Below are positions 15,476-23,474 of a stretch of DNA of 43,654 nt, one piece after another (positions within the stretch are counted from its first letter, which is position 1; each line of letters opens with the position of its first letter). Below the pieces are notes generated by a model. It did no database searches. It was given only the letters and a program-made list of their open reading frames with translations, and was not told the origin of the DNA. The stretch covers positions 1 to 43,654 of the forward strand of contig CAKZWF010000053.1 of assembly GCA_937921865.1 (NCBI GenBank), written 5' to 3'. The DNA comes from an uncultured Pseudomonadales bacterium (GTDB lineage Bacteria; Pseudomonadota; Gammaproteobacteria; Pseudomonadales; Azotimanducaceae). A program made the position numbers and the translations under genes.

Positions 15476-15561
15476 GGGTCAGAGCCAAGTGCCAGAGTAA
15501 ATCCCGATTGCCTGGCCCTTGCTTGAACTAGCCATTTACTCTGGCACTCTACTCTGACCCC
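15476..15561. repeat. Short palindromic version of the dispersed repeat
   Basis: Left arm GGGTCAGAGCCAAGTGCCAG plus AGTAAAT (15476-15502) and right arm ATTTACTCTGGCACTCTACT plus CTGACCCC (15534-15561) pair over 27 bp with three mismatches around a 31-bp loop. Only the terminal repeats are kept; the MITE interior is absent. It lies immediately after the amidohydrolase gene and would form a strong hairpin in its transcript. Confidence 0.8.
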
Positions 15562-15657
15562 GCAAGTTCGGTTCTGGTTTATTGCAGCCTGGATCGCTGC
15601 CAGGCTGTCTCGGTCGATGTACCTGCCTTAGTGCACTGGATAGCGTATAAGAGCGCT

Positions 15658-16524
15658 ATGAAAACGCCGAAACGTATTGCGCCCCTGATCGAAAGCGGTT
15701 TGGTGGACGAGGTTGTGCGTCCCCTGATGAGCGGCAAAGAAGCGGATGTGTTTGTGGTGCGCTGCGGCGAAGAGCTGCGCTGCGCCAAGGTTTACAAAGA
15801 CGCACTGAAACGCAGCTTCAAAAAAGCCGTGCTCTATCGCGAAGGCCGAAATGAGCGCAATTCGCGTCGAGCGAGGGCGATGGAGCGTAATTCAAAGTTC
15901 GGCCGCGAACAGCAGGAGGAAAGCTGGCAGACTGCGGAGGTCGATGCCCTGTACCGCCTGGCAGACGCCGGAGTTCGAGTCCCGAAACCCTATGCCTGCC
16001 TGGACGGTGTCCTGATTATGGAACTGATAACAGATGCACACGGGGACGTAGCACCACGTTTGGGTGAAGTCAGCATGTCACCGGAAGAAGCTGTTGAAGG
16101 CCATCAAGAGATGCTGCGGAACATTGTGCTGATGCTGCGCTCGGGCATTGTTCACGGTGATCTGTCGGAATTTAACGTGCTGATCGACCAGCATGGCCCA
16201 ATGATCATCGATCTGCCCCAGGCCGTGGATGCGGCTGCCAACAACCAGGCCGGCTGGATGCTGGTGCGGGACGTCACTGCCATCACCAACTATTACGGGT
16301 TATTCGCTACCGAACTGCTTGGCACAAAATACGGTGAGGAAATCTGGGGTCACTATGAAGCTGGCACACTGCAGTCGGAACTTGCGCTTACCGGTCGTTT
16401 TGAAGAGGCTGTCGAACCTGCTGATGTGGCTGGAGTGCTTGAAGAGATTGAATCAGTGTCGGCCGAAGAACAGGCGCGGCTGCAACGGCAGCAGGAGTTT
16501 GACGCGGATCAGTCTGTCGGTTGA
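15658..16524 (+). CDS. RIO-family atypical protein kinase
   Basis: The 288-residue protein, starting MKTPKRIAPLIESGLVDEVV, has the nucleotide-binding segment MSGKEADVFVVRCG (about residues 24-37), the catalytic loop HGDLSEFNVLI near residue 165 and the metal-binding IDLPQAVD near residue 182. These are the signatures of RIO kinases, here of the bacterial PA4780-like group of uncharacterised function; archaeal and eukaryotic RIO proteins act in ribosome maturation. A GTG at 15631 is in frame, but bacterial relatives start at MKTPKRI, so the ATG at 15658 is chosen. Repeat copies flank the gene on both sides (15476-15561 and 16559), though each is outside the coding region. It is not in an obvious operon. 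Confidence 0.9.
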   Translation: MKTPKRIAPLIESGLVDEVVRPLMSGKEADVFVVRCGEELRCAKVYKDALKRSFKKAVLYREGRNERNSRRARAMERNSKFGREQQEESWQTAEVDALYRLADAGVRVPKPYACLDGVLIMELITDAHGDVAPRLGEVSMSPEEAVEGHQEMLRNIVLMLRSGIVHGDLSEFNVLIDQHGPMIIDLPQAVDAAANNQAGWMLVRDVTAITNYYGLFATELLGTKYGEEIWGHYEAGTLQSELALTGRFEEAVEPADVAGVLEEIESVSAEEQARLQRQQEFDADQSVG

Positions 16525-16558
16525 GCAGGTGTTTGAAAAACGCTTCAGGTAGATCGAT

Positions 16559-16584
16559 GGGGTCAGAGTAAAGTGCCAAAGTAT
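16559..16584 (+). repeat. Solo left end of the dispersed repeat
   Basis: GGGGTCAGAGTAAAGTGCCA followed by AAGTAT matches the left terminus of the MITE copies with one change. It begins 34 bp after the RIO kinase stop and is followed within 20 bp by the decayed IS at 16603. Confidence 0.8.
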
Positions 16585-16602
16585 GCAATCAGGTTCTCAT
16601 TG

Positions 16603-17417
16603 CCTGTGCATGGCGAATTGGTAGTCAGGCTGCAACTGGCGTATAGAAAAGGCCGCGACAATGTTGTCGCCACTTATAGTTGTTGATGTTGACGCATACC
16701 TCGTCAGCTTGTTGTCAGTACTTGGTTGGTGGTTGTCCTGAAAGTGCCGCGTGCGTACGGTGATTGTTGTAGTAATCTTTGAATTCACCCAGTTTTCTCT
16801 CAAGGTCAAGGGAGTTCCAGAAAGGCAGGTGAATTAGATATTCGCGTCGGATGGTGCCGATCACTCGTTCGATGAACGGATGTGATATGGGGACGTATGG
16901 AACACTTTTGATTTCTGTCACAGCCAGAATTTTCAGATTCGACTGCCAGCGATGAAACCGGAAAAGCGGATCGTTGTCGGTGCTGAGGTAGCGGGGCGGA
17001 TCAGAATTTGAGTGTTAAGGATTCACAGCGAAACAGATTAATGCTCCAAAGGCTGTCTTTGCAGTGACCAAGTAGCGATAGCCATGAGTGACCTTGTGAG
17101 TTGCCCGACCTGGGCTTGTAGTGTTTGGCGAGACCGGCAAGGACAGAGCACCCAACAAGAACCGATCGGTTGCCTTAAGATTCGGTGCTCTCTGTCGGGT
17201 TCGGCTCAGCACGGTGAGCTGATGTTTGAGTATTAGATTTTCCGCGATTAGAGATTTGATTCCGCCGGGTCGGAGCGCGTTCGCGATGAGCACCAGAAAA
17301 TCGACAAAGAGCAGAACGGCGGACTTCATGTGATCTATGGTAAACAGGCATCCGGCATCGACAAGGCTAGAATTTGATCTGTTAACTTGCAGTGGCTACG
17401 AATTCGCCATGCACAGG
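16603..17417 (-). mobile_element. Decayed insertion sequence with terminal inverted repeats
   Basis: CCTGTGCATGGCGAATTGGT plus AG at 16603-16624 is repeated in inverted orientation at 17396-17417 with one mismatch in 22 bp. Between them are two fragments of an integrase-type transposase gene on the complement strand. The length of about 815 bp is too short for an intact element of this type, so there has been an internal deletion. No clear target-site duplication is visible. Confidence 0.75.
16715..17329 (-). pseudogene. Integrase-core (rve/DDE) transposase, internally deleted
   Basis: The 5' part (17329 to about 17140) encodes the N-terminus, with ALRPGGIKSLIAENLILKHQ and TRQRAPNLKATDRFLLG. 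The 3' part (about 17012 to 16715) is open from a stop and encodes LSTDNDPLFRFHRW, SHPFIERVIGTIRREYL and EFKDYYNNHRTHAALSGQPP. The Asp of STDND and the Glu of HPFIER correspond to the second and third residues of the DDE triad. The segment with the first Asp is missing, and the two parts are in different contexts, so the gene is dead. It belongs to the element bounded at 16603 and 17417. Confidence 0.8.
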
Positions 17418-17550
17418 AAAATACCTGGGTATGCCTGGTCGCGCTCTGGCGCGGTTGGAGAAGATCTGTCACAACCTCAGCTAAGTCCTGACATACCTTG
17501 TCGGAGGCACCATATATGGCGAGCTATCCAGGATGATGGAAACCCAAGGG

Positions 17551-17817
17551 TCAGGCAACTTCCTGGCGTGCTTCCCAGAGATCGTACTCTGCTTGAATCC
17601 GCACCCACATCTCGGCGCTGGTGCCGAGAACAGACTCGAGAACAATCGCAAACGTAGGCGAAATGCCTCGTTTGCCGTTGACGATCTCGTTGATCTTACG
17701 AGGAGAGCACCCATAAAGTTTTGCTAGATCCGTTTGGTTGAGTCCCATCTCGGCCATATAAACTTCGGCCAACACTTTGCCAGGATGCAGAGGTAGGGGG
17801 CTGTTAATCATATTCAT
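17551..17817 (-). CDS. higA: HigA-family antitoxin
   Basis: The 88-residue protein starts with PLPLHPGKVLAEVYMAEMGL and continues LNQTDLAKLYGCSPRKINEI, then NGKRGISPTFAIVLESVLG. This is the XRE-type helix-turn-helix of HigA antitoxins, whose LHPGxxL start is diagnostic. It should bind and neutralise HigB and repress the operon. Its start codon overlaps the stop of the upstream toxin gene by four bases (ATGA), the usual toxin-first order of higBA. The C-terminal WVRIQAEYDLWEARQEV is typical for the family, so the antitoxin appears intact. A second Met at residue 3 is an alternative start. Confidence 0.92.
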   Translation of the reverse strand: MNMINSPLPLHPGKVLAEVYMAEMGLNQTDLAKLYGCSPRKINEIVNGKRGISPTFAIVLESVLGTSAEMWVRIQAEYDLWEARQEVA

Positions 17818-18083
17818 CCTCGATGGTAGTTTTCAATCGTCATGTCTGAAAACTCGTCGTTCTTGAATTTGAATGTAATGCACCATGGCAGTTTGATTGT
17901 GATACTCCAGTAATCCCGCCGGTCACCGCGCAACTTGTGAAGTCGAATAGTAGGCGACTCTCCTTTGATTCGAAGATCGTCGAGTGTCGTAGTTGAATGC
18001 ATGATCGTCTGTAGCGCTTTGGCTCGCATCCAGAGCTCCCTGGGTAAGGTCTCGGATTGAGCTGGTCGGATATTGGTAGGCAA
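17814..18083 (-). CDS. higB: HigB/RelE-family toxin, N-terminus doubtful
   Basis: HigB toxins are ribosome-dependent mRNA endonucleases. The C-terminal 60 residues fit the family well: TTLDDLRI, then IRLHKLRGDRRDYWSITIK and WCITFKFK, ending DMTIENYHRG. The N-terminal 20 residues of a normal HigB (a strand and helix with F-x-K-x-T-R-like residues) are not in this frame, which starts at a TTG with no good ribosome binding site. The neighbouring frame just upstream reads MAVSKATRSARLEACLCLP, which resembles the missing part. A single frameshift near 18080 is therefore likely and the toxin may be inactive. It precedes and overlaps higA. Confidence 0.75.
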   Translation of the reverse strand: MPTNIRPAQSETLPRELWMRAKALQTIMHSTTTLDDLRIKGESPTIRLHKLRGDRRDYWSITIKLPWCITFKFKNDEFSDMTIENYHRG

Positions 18084-18656
18084 AGGCAGGCTTCCAATCG
18101 TGCAGATCTAGTGGCTTTGGAAACTGCCACGAACTGGCCTCGGTGGAGACGGCGCCTTAGCCCGCAGGGTCTGAGGCTCTATCGTCGATGGGCTCCCACT
18201 GTTAATCAGCCGGTTCCTTCAGGAAGCCGCGGGCGCCTGCAACGCGGTTGGCGGTCGAGCCCAGCAGGCGGAGCTTTTCCCCAAGTTAATCAGAGAGTTA
18301 AGGGCCCGTTGGGGCCACTGGCTAAGTAATTCCTGTGGCGACGTCGTGCGCGACGCGCACTTAGGTAGGATACTGGTAGGGTTAGATTCAGTGAAAATCC
18401 TATCAGTAGCGGGTTCCGGTTGGTGTGTCTGTGGCATTGCATACTGGTTATGCCAAAGTAGTTCGTGGTTGCCGTCGAGTTGTGTGTTGTTGTGGAGAAA
18501 ACCGGATCGACAGAAAAATACCCGAGTGTGTCGAGTATGAATGTTGGATACTTTCTTGGCAGCGCCAACAACGATAGCCCACCGAACCGCGGGTTGTAAT
18601 CCTGCTGGAGCGGAAATGAAATCGGGCCGAGGGAACACGGTAGGGGTTTTTGAGTT
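18084..18656. other. Non-coding or decayed stretch between higBA and a membrane protein gene
   Basis: I find no recognisable gene in these 570 bases on either strand. It contains the first copy of a direct repeat (18201). The promoter of higBA should lie at its left end. Some of the sequence may be decayed coding DNA, but no family is recognisable. Confidence 0.4.
18201..18243 (+). repeat. Direct repeat, copy A
   Basis: GTTAATCA, a variable pentamer, then TTCCTTCAGGAAGCCGCGGG and CGCCTGCAAC. It matches 19641-19682 with one single-base indel and a few substitutions. The two copies bracket the gene for the 324-residue membrane protein. Confidence 0.7.
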
Positions 18657-19631
18657 TTGAATAGGTCGAGTTACTGGTATATCCGACTTCTAACAGGGCA
18701 CGTAGTCCGACCTGTGTTTGTCGGGCTCGTGACCGGCGCTGCGTTGCTGCTGATTTTCGTCATCTGGGTAGCCATAGTCGACTGGCTGGGTGGGGACGTC
18801 CACTTTTCGAACCCGCGTTTGTTTCTTGAGGCGTTTTCTATTGTCCTCGCGAGTTACTGCATTGCCGTCACCGTCTATATGCTTGAGATGACACCGCGTG
18901 ACGTGGTGGCGCTGGCACCGGCATTGGCGCTGGATGAAAAAAGTCTGGCCCGCGAGGCGGCAGCGATTACCGAACAAAGCAGCGCGATACACATCTGGAC
19001 CCTATGCTGCATCCTGACAATGATCGTCCTTACCTGGTGGGTCTCCCGGATGGCGATCGATGGTAATGCCCTGGTTGAAGAATTTTCTCAGCCAGTAATT
19101 GCGGGATGGTCGTATTTTCGGAATCTCGTTTATGTGTTTACGCTGAGCCAATTGATCTGGATCGATATTGCCCTCGCACGCCGGCTGGGGAAACTGCTGG
19201 AGGAGCACGGCAAGGTAAACCTGCTTGATCGTTCCGGTCTTCGGGTGCTTGCGAAAAGAACACGGCGCAGCGTCCTGGTTTGGATCCCGCTGCTTGTCCA
19301 TTCGATCCTTTTCATAGCTGTATTGCTCGCTGTGGTGATCCTGCCCGCAACGGGCATTCGGCGGCGTTACATCGAAGAAAAAAGCCGGCAATTGGCAATA
19401 GTCCGCTCCCGAATCGCAGATCGAAGCGCTGCTGTCGTCGACGGTATTGTCACATCGGAATCCAGCAATTTGCCCGAACTGGTGTCCTGGGAGCAACGAT
19501 TGCAACAGGCCAGAGTGTGGCCATACGACATGACGATGTATTTGCGCGTTTTCCTCTATGCCGGTATCGGGCTGTCCTCCTGGGTCGGCGCCGCCTTCGT
19601 CGAGCGATTCATAGGTGCGTTTTTCGGTTAA
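18657..19631 (+). CDS. Unknown polytopic membrane protein
   Basis: This 324-residue protein has about six hydrophobic segments: residues 18-40 (FVGLVTGAALLLIFVIWVAI), 55-74, 112-131, 150-170, 211-231 (WIPLLVHSILFIAVLLAVVI) and 300-318. A charged stretch between the last two (RRRYIEEKSRQLAIVRSRIADRS) is predicted to be soluble and helical. I do not recognise the family. The start is a TTG, with no ATG in a better place; the first hydrophobic segment follows within 20 residues. It stands alone between two copies of a 43-bp direct repeat, with no operon partner, which suggests it may have been acquired or duplicated as a unit. Confidence 0.65.
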   Translation: MNRSSYWYIRLLTGHVVRPVFVGLVTGAALLLIFVIWVAIVDWLGGDVHFSNPRLFLEAFSIVLASYCIAVTVYMLEMTPRDVVALAPALALDEKSLAREAAAITEQSSAIHIWTLCCILTMIVLTWWVSRMAIDGNALVEEFSQPVIAGWSYFRNLVYVFTLSQLIWIDIALARRLGKLLEEHGKVNLLDRSGLRVLAKRTRRSVLVWIPLLVHSILFIAVLLAVVILPATGIRRRYIEEKSRQLAIVRSRIADRSAAVVDGIVTSESSNLPELVSWEQRLQQARVWPYDMTMYLRVFLYAGIGLSSWVGAAFVERFIGAFFG

Positions 19632-19640
19632 CGCGGAAGT

Positions 19641-19682
19641 GTTAATCATTGGTTTCTTCAGGAAGCCGCGGGCACCTGCAAC
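19641..19682 (+). repeat. Direct repeat, copy B
   Basis: GTTAATCATTGGTTTCTTCA then GGAAGCCGCGGGCACCTGCA plus AC. Same orientation as copy A at 18201. It begins 9 bp after the stop codon of the membrane protein gene. Confidence 0.7.
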
Positions 19683-19915
19683 CTATGTGTCGGGTCGCTC
19701 AATTCCAGCCGGCCAGCCCAATCGCGTCTGGGGCGATCTGCGCGAGCCTGTCCAGGTGCTGCTGGAAGGTGTCTGAACTAATAGATGGTCAAAGCAGATA
19801 TTCAGGTCACAGTCAGGGCGCACAGCTGAGCCTCGCTGCACCTGGAACGCCGGGCGCAATACTGTTCGCCGCAGATCCTTTATCCTAGGGACTATTCAAG
19901 CTGTGGTGAGAGAGC

Positions 19916-20968
19916 ATGGACAATATGTCCCGGCGGGGCTTTGACCCGCTGACCTACCGATTCGAAGAGCAGATACCGAGGCCGGGCAGTGTCACGGCGA
20001 TCGCTGACGGGGTCTACTGGATCCGCATGCCCATGGGGGGGCGGCTGGATCACATTAACGTCTGGCTGCTGCGCGATGGGGAAGGCTGGACTGTGGTCGA
20101 CACAGGCCTGTTTAACGACACTGTGCAGAGTCACTGGCGCACGATTTTCGAGCGCTATCTGGATGGCAAACCGATCACCCGGGTGATCGCGACCCATCTG
20201 CACACAGACCACACCGGCCTGGCTGGTTGGATCGTCAGGCAGTGGGACTGCGAGCTGTGGATGAGCCGTGCCGATTTTTACATGTGCAAGACTATGGCTG
20301 CCGATGGACCGTCGGACGTGCCGGAAGATGCAATCCGTTTTTACCGTCGGGCCGGCTTCACCGAGGACCGTCTCGATCGCTATCGTCAACGCTTTGGCCA
20401 GTTCGGTGCCAGCATCTCACCGTTACCAGCCGGCTATCGGCGGATTCGCGACGGCCAGTATCTGGATATCAACGGTCGCGAATGGCGGGCCATCATCGGT
20501 CATGGCCATGCGCCGGAACACGTCTGCCTTTATTGCCCTGAGCTGAAGCTCATCATCGGCGGCGACCAGCTGCTGCCGAAGATCACGCCAAACGTGAGCG
20601 TGCAGCCATCCGAACCCCATGCTAATCCGCTGCGTGAGTGGATCTCTTCCTGCGGCCGCTTTCGCGAGCAGTTGCCTCCGAATCTGCTGGTGCTGCCGGC
20701 GCACGAAAGTCTCTATGAAGGTCTGCACGAACGGCTGACCGCGCTTATCGACTGGCACGAAGTTGCACTCGAGAAGCTCTACGATCTGTGCAGCGAGCCA
20801 CGTCGGGCGGTGGACGTATTTCCGGCGCTGTTTAAAAGCGAAATCAATGACTACAGCTACTTTCCCGCCACCGGCGAATCGCTCGCCCATCTGCATTGCG
20901 CGCTGGAACGCCGGATGCTGTCGGTGGAAGAGGACGAAAACGGCGTTGCCTGGTGGCGCCAGGCCTGA
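19916..20968 (+). CDS. MBL-fold metallo-hydrolase
   Basis: The 350-residue protein has the metallo-beta-lactamase metal motif HLHTDHTG (residues 96-103), a preceding VVDTGL strand, GHGHAPEHVCLY near residue 200 (third His) and IIGGDQLLPKITPNVS near residue 215 (metal Asp). The C-terminal third is helical, as in the subgroup of larger MBL hydrolases related to hydroxyacylglutathione hydrolase. It likely cleaves an ester or thioester; the exact substrate is unknown. ATG at 19916 follows GAGAG. It lies 85 bp upstream of a CYP153-like P450 on the same strand, so the two may form an operon, perhaps in degradation of alkyl or acyl compounds (inference). Confidence 0.88.
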   Translation: MDNMSRRGFDPLTYRFEEQIPRPGSVTAIADGVYWIRMPMGGRLDHINVWLLRDGEGWTVVDTGLFNDTVQSHWRTIFERYLDGKPITRVIATHLHTDHTGLAGWIVRQWDCELWMSRADFYMCKTMAADGPSDVPEDAIRFYRRAGFTEDRLDRYRQRFGQFGASISPLPAGYRRIRDGQYLDINGREWRAIIGHGHAPEHVCLYCPELKLIIGGDQLLPKITPNVSVQPSEPHANPLREWISSCGRFREQLPPNLLVLPAHESLYEGLHERLTALIDWHEVALEKLYDLCSEPRRAVDVFPALFKSEINDYSYFPATGESLAHLHCALERRMLSVEEDENGVAWWRQA

Positions 20969-21053
20969 CCAGTGCGCCCCACGGGTCAGGCATCGGGGTG
21001 CTGCCACCGATCAGTTGGATTAAACTGTGGAAAATTGTTTCCGGAGTTTCAAT

Positions 21054-22379
21054 GTGACCGAAGTAGTTTCTGAGAATAGTGGGCCGTCGCAACCGCGCAC
21101 GGTGCCGGGTTCGGAAGCGATTGGTCCGACCGGTGATATCCCGGCCGCGGCTGAGATCTCTCTTGCAGACATCAATCCGATCGCGCCCAGGCTGTTCAGT
21201 GAGAATCGCTGGCAGGAGTACTTCGAACGGCTGCGCAGAGAGGACCCGGTACATTTCAACGAGACCGAGTCTGCGGGGCGATACTGGTCGTTGACGAAAT
21301 ACGACGACATCAAGGCGGTCGACTCGGACTGGGAGAATTTCTCATCCTCCAGCGGCATTGTCCTCGGGCTTCCCATCGGTGCTGCGCCACCACCAGGAGC
21401 TTTGCAGGGTGTTCAGACATTCATCGCCCAGGATCCGCCGGTGCACGACGTGCAGCGTAAGACGGTGGCAGGAGTCGCAGCACCTGCCAATCTGGTAAAG
21501 ATGGAATCGCTCATTCGCGAGCGGACCTGTCGGGTACTGGATTCGCTGCCAGAAGGTGAGACCTTCGATTGGGTGGATACAGTGTCCATCGAGCTCACCA
21601 CGATGATGCTGGCGACACTCTTCGACTTTCCATTTGAAGATCGGCGCAAGCTGACCCGATGGTCTGACATCACCTTCGCCATACCTCAGCCCGGTGGCAT
21701 CATCGAGTCCATGGAGCAGCGGCGTGATGAGTTGCTCGGCTGTCTGGAGTACTTCACTGTGCTGTGGAACGAGCGCAAGGGGAAGCCAGGGGGGGACCTG
21801 GTCTCCATGCTGGCGAATGGCGAAGATACCAAGGACATGCCGCCGATGGAGTTCCTCGGTAACCTGCTGCTGCTGATCGTTGGTGGTAACGACACCACGC
21901 GTAACACCATGACTGGCAGCGTATACGCGCTTAACAAGTTTCCAGAGCAATACGACAAGCTGGTCGCGAACCCTGAGTTGATTCCGAAGATGGTGGCGGA
22001 AGTCATCCGCTGGCAGACACCGCTTGCTTACATGCGTCGAACGGCGAACCATGACTGTGACGTTGGCGGCAAACAGATCAGGAAGGACGATCAGGTGCTG
22101 ATGTGGTATGTGTCCGGCAACCGGGACGAGGACGTCTTTGAGAACGCCAATGTCCTCGATATCGAACGCCACAACGCAAGGCAGCATCTGTCTTTCGGCT
22201 TCGGTATCCACCGCTGCATGGGCAACCGTCTGGCCGAACTGCAGCTGCGGGTACTCTGGGAAGAGATCCTGAAGCAGTTCGATAAGATCGAAATTCAGGA
22301 TGAACCCAGTCGAACCTTTTCTTCGTTCGTGAAGGGATATACCCATCTGCCGGTGAAGGTGACACGCAGGCAGGTCTGA
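21054..22379 (+). CDS. Cytochrome P450, CYP153-like (terminal hydroxylase of alkanes or fatty acids)
   Basis: The 441-residue soluble P450 has the oxygen-activation motif GGNDTTRN near residue 277, EVIRW (ExxR) near 320 and the heme loop FGFGIHRCMGNRLAE with Cys388. FIAQDPPVHDVQRKTV, TLFDFPFEDRRKLTRWSD and IVGGNDTTRN are the signature stretches of CYP153 enzymes, which hydroxylate the terminal carbon of medium-chain alkanes, alcohols or fatty acids. They need a ferredoxin and ferredoxin reductase, neither of which is nearby. The GTG at 21054 is chosen because CCGGAG lies 7 bp upstream; an in-frame GTG at 21027 would add nine residues. Confidence 0.9.
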   Translation: MTEVVSENSGPSQPRTVPGSEAIGPTGDIPAAAEISLADINPIAPRLFSENRWQEYFERLRREDPVHFNETESAGRYWSLTKYDDIKAVDSDWENFSSSSGIVLGLPIGAAPPPGALQGVQTFIAQDPPVHDVQRKTVAGVAAPANLVKMESLIRERTCRVLDSLPEGETFDWVDTVSIELTTMMLATLFDFPFEDRRKLTRWSDITFAIPQPGGIIESMEQRRDELLGCLEYFTVLWNERKGKPGGDLVSMLANGEDTKDMPPMEFLGNLLLLIVGGNDTTRNTMTGSVYALNKFPEQYDKLVANPELIPKMVAEVIRWQTPLAYMRRTANHDCDVGGKQIRKDDQVLMWYVSGNRDEDVFENANVLDIERHNARQHLSFGFGIHRCMGNRLAELQLRVLWEEILKQFDKIEIQDEPSRTFSSFVKGYTHLPVKVTRRQV

Positions 22380-22503
22380 GCACTTTTACTTCTGCTGGGA
22401 TCACATGCACGGTGGTTGTCCGGGCGCGCGCAGTAGCGAAAACAAATCCTGTTCGAAACTGCACGCCACTCGTGACATCGGACTGTTCGGCGGCGATCAC
22501 TGA

Positions 22504-23403
22504 TCACACCCTGCCATGTCGTCGCAGCAACACGACACAACCAATCCCAAGCACAACGAGTGTTATCACGCTGCCTTCGGGACCGATGCCTCCTCCTGTC
22601 AACCACACTGTCGCGTCATTGACCGGCGCCAGATCGGCGACCAGCGGCCTTAATCCCAGGTCGATTCCAGTGGTTGGCAGCCCGAACCAGGTGATGAAGA
22701 TCCAGTTCCAGGCCGCATGCCAGGCCGCAGCGCCGAGGACGGATCTCTGGCGGATGGCAAGCAGGCTCAGAAAAATCGAGAACAAAAACGTCATGATCGC
22801 GAAAAACACAATTGTTATCGCCGGTGTGCTGCCAAGCCCAGCGATATCGACGTGCATGAGCGAAAATAACAGCGAGTTCCCGATGACAGCGATCCGAAGT
22901 CCATAGCGCTCCGCGATACGACCCATCATCCACCCTCGAAATATCATCTCTTCAGTCCCGGACTGCAGGATGAATGCGAACATCAGCAGGGTTATCGGTA
23001 ACAGGTCTCGCGACATATCGGCCGTTTCCAGCTTATAGGCACCAGCCAGGAAGATGGCACCTACGACGGTGATGCCCATCAGCAATCCAGTGGCGTAACC
23101 GCCAGCATAAATTCCGGCTGACCGGTTGTTGAAGACCAGACCAACACTCGCCATGGAGCGTCGTTCAAACAGTTTTACCCAGGCTGAGAACAGCACTGCG
23201 ACCATCGCGAAAGTCCCGACCCTCACGAACAGAACCGTGGGGTATTTATCCACCGTTTCCCGGGATACCCAGCCCAGAGCATCCGCCGGCAGGAGTACGA
23301 GAAGTTGGCCCACAACAAAGACCAGGAAAACCAGCAGCGGTACCGCCCATATCCAGGTACGGCGATATTCTGTCTGATCTTCAGGGAAAAGCTGTTCTGA
23401 CAT
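22504..23403 (-). CDS. CPBP family intramembrane metalloprotease
   Basis: The protein of about 299 residues has eight or so hydrophobic segments and the three motifs of the CPBP (CAAX protease and bacteriocin-processing, Abi) family: GTEEMIFRGW (EExxxR), FSLMHV (FxxxH) and WHAAWNW (HxxxN). These proteases cut within the membrane; bacterial members are linked to bacteriocin self-immunity, prenyl-protein processing or membrane protein scaffolding, but most, like this one, have no known substrate. The ATG at 23403 is preferred to a GTG nine bases upstream. It is divergent from the exchanger-like gene, with about 70 bp between starts, so the two may share regulation. Confidence 0.88.
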   Translation of the reverse strand: MSEQLFPEDQTEYRRTWIWAVPLLVFLVFVVGQLLVLLPADALGWVSRETVDKYPTVLFVRVGTFAMVAVLFSAWVKLFERRSMASVGLVFNNRSAGIYAGGYATGLLMGITVVGAIFLAGAYKLETADMSRDLLPITLLMFAFILQSGTEEMIFRGWMMGRIAERYGLRIAVIGNSLLFSLMHVDIAGLGSTPAITIVFFAIMTFLFSIFLSLLAIRQRSVLGAAAWHAAWNWIFITWFGLPTTGIDLGLRPLVADLAPVNDATVWLTGGGIGPEGSVITLVVLGIGCVVLLRRHGRV

Positions 23404-23474
23404 CCAGGCCACGGGAGCTAACGGAAGTGAAAGGCTATTATGTGCTTATAGAGATACCGCGAAGGGAATTTTAG

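Noticed and set aside
18219..18638. 139-codon open frame on the complement strand
   Set aside because: Its composition is unconvincing, it has no domain, and its end lies in the direct repeat.
22412..22906. 164-codon open frame antisense to the CPBP protease
   Set aside because: It is a shadow of the protease gene, which has complete family motifs on the other strand.
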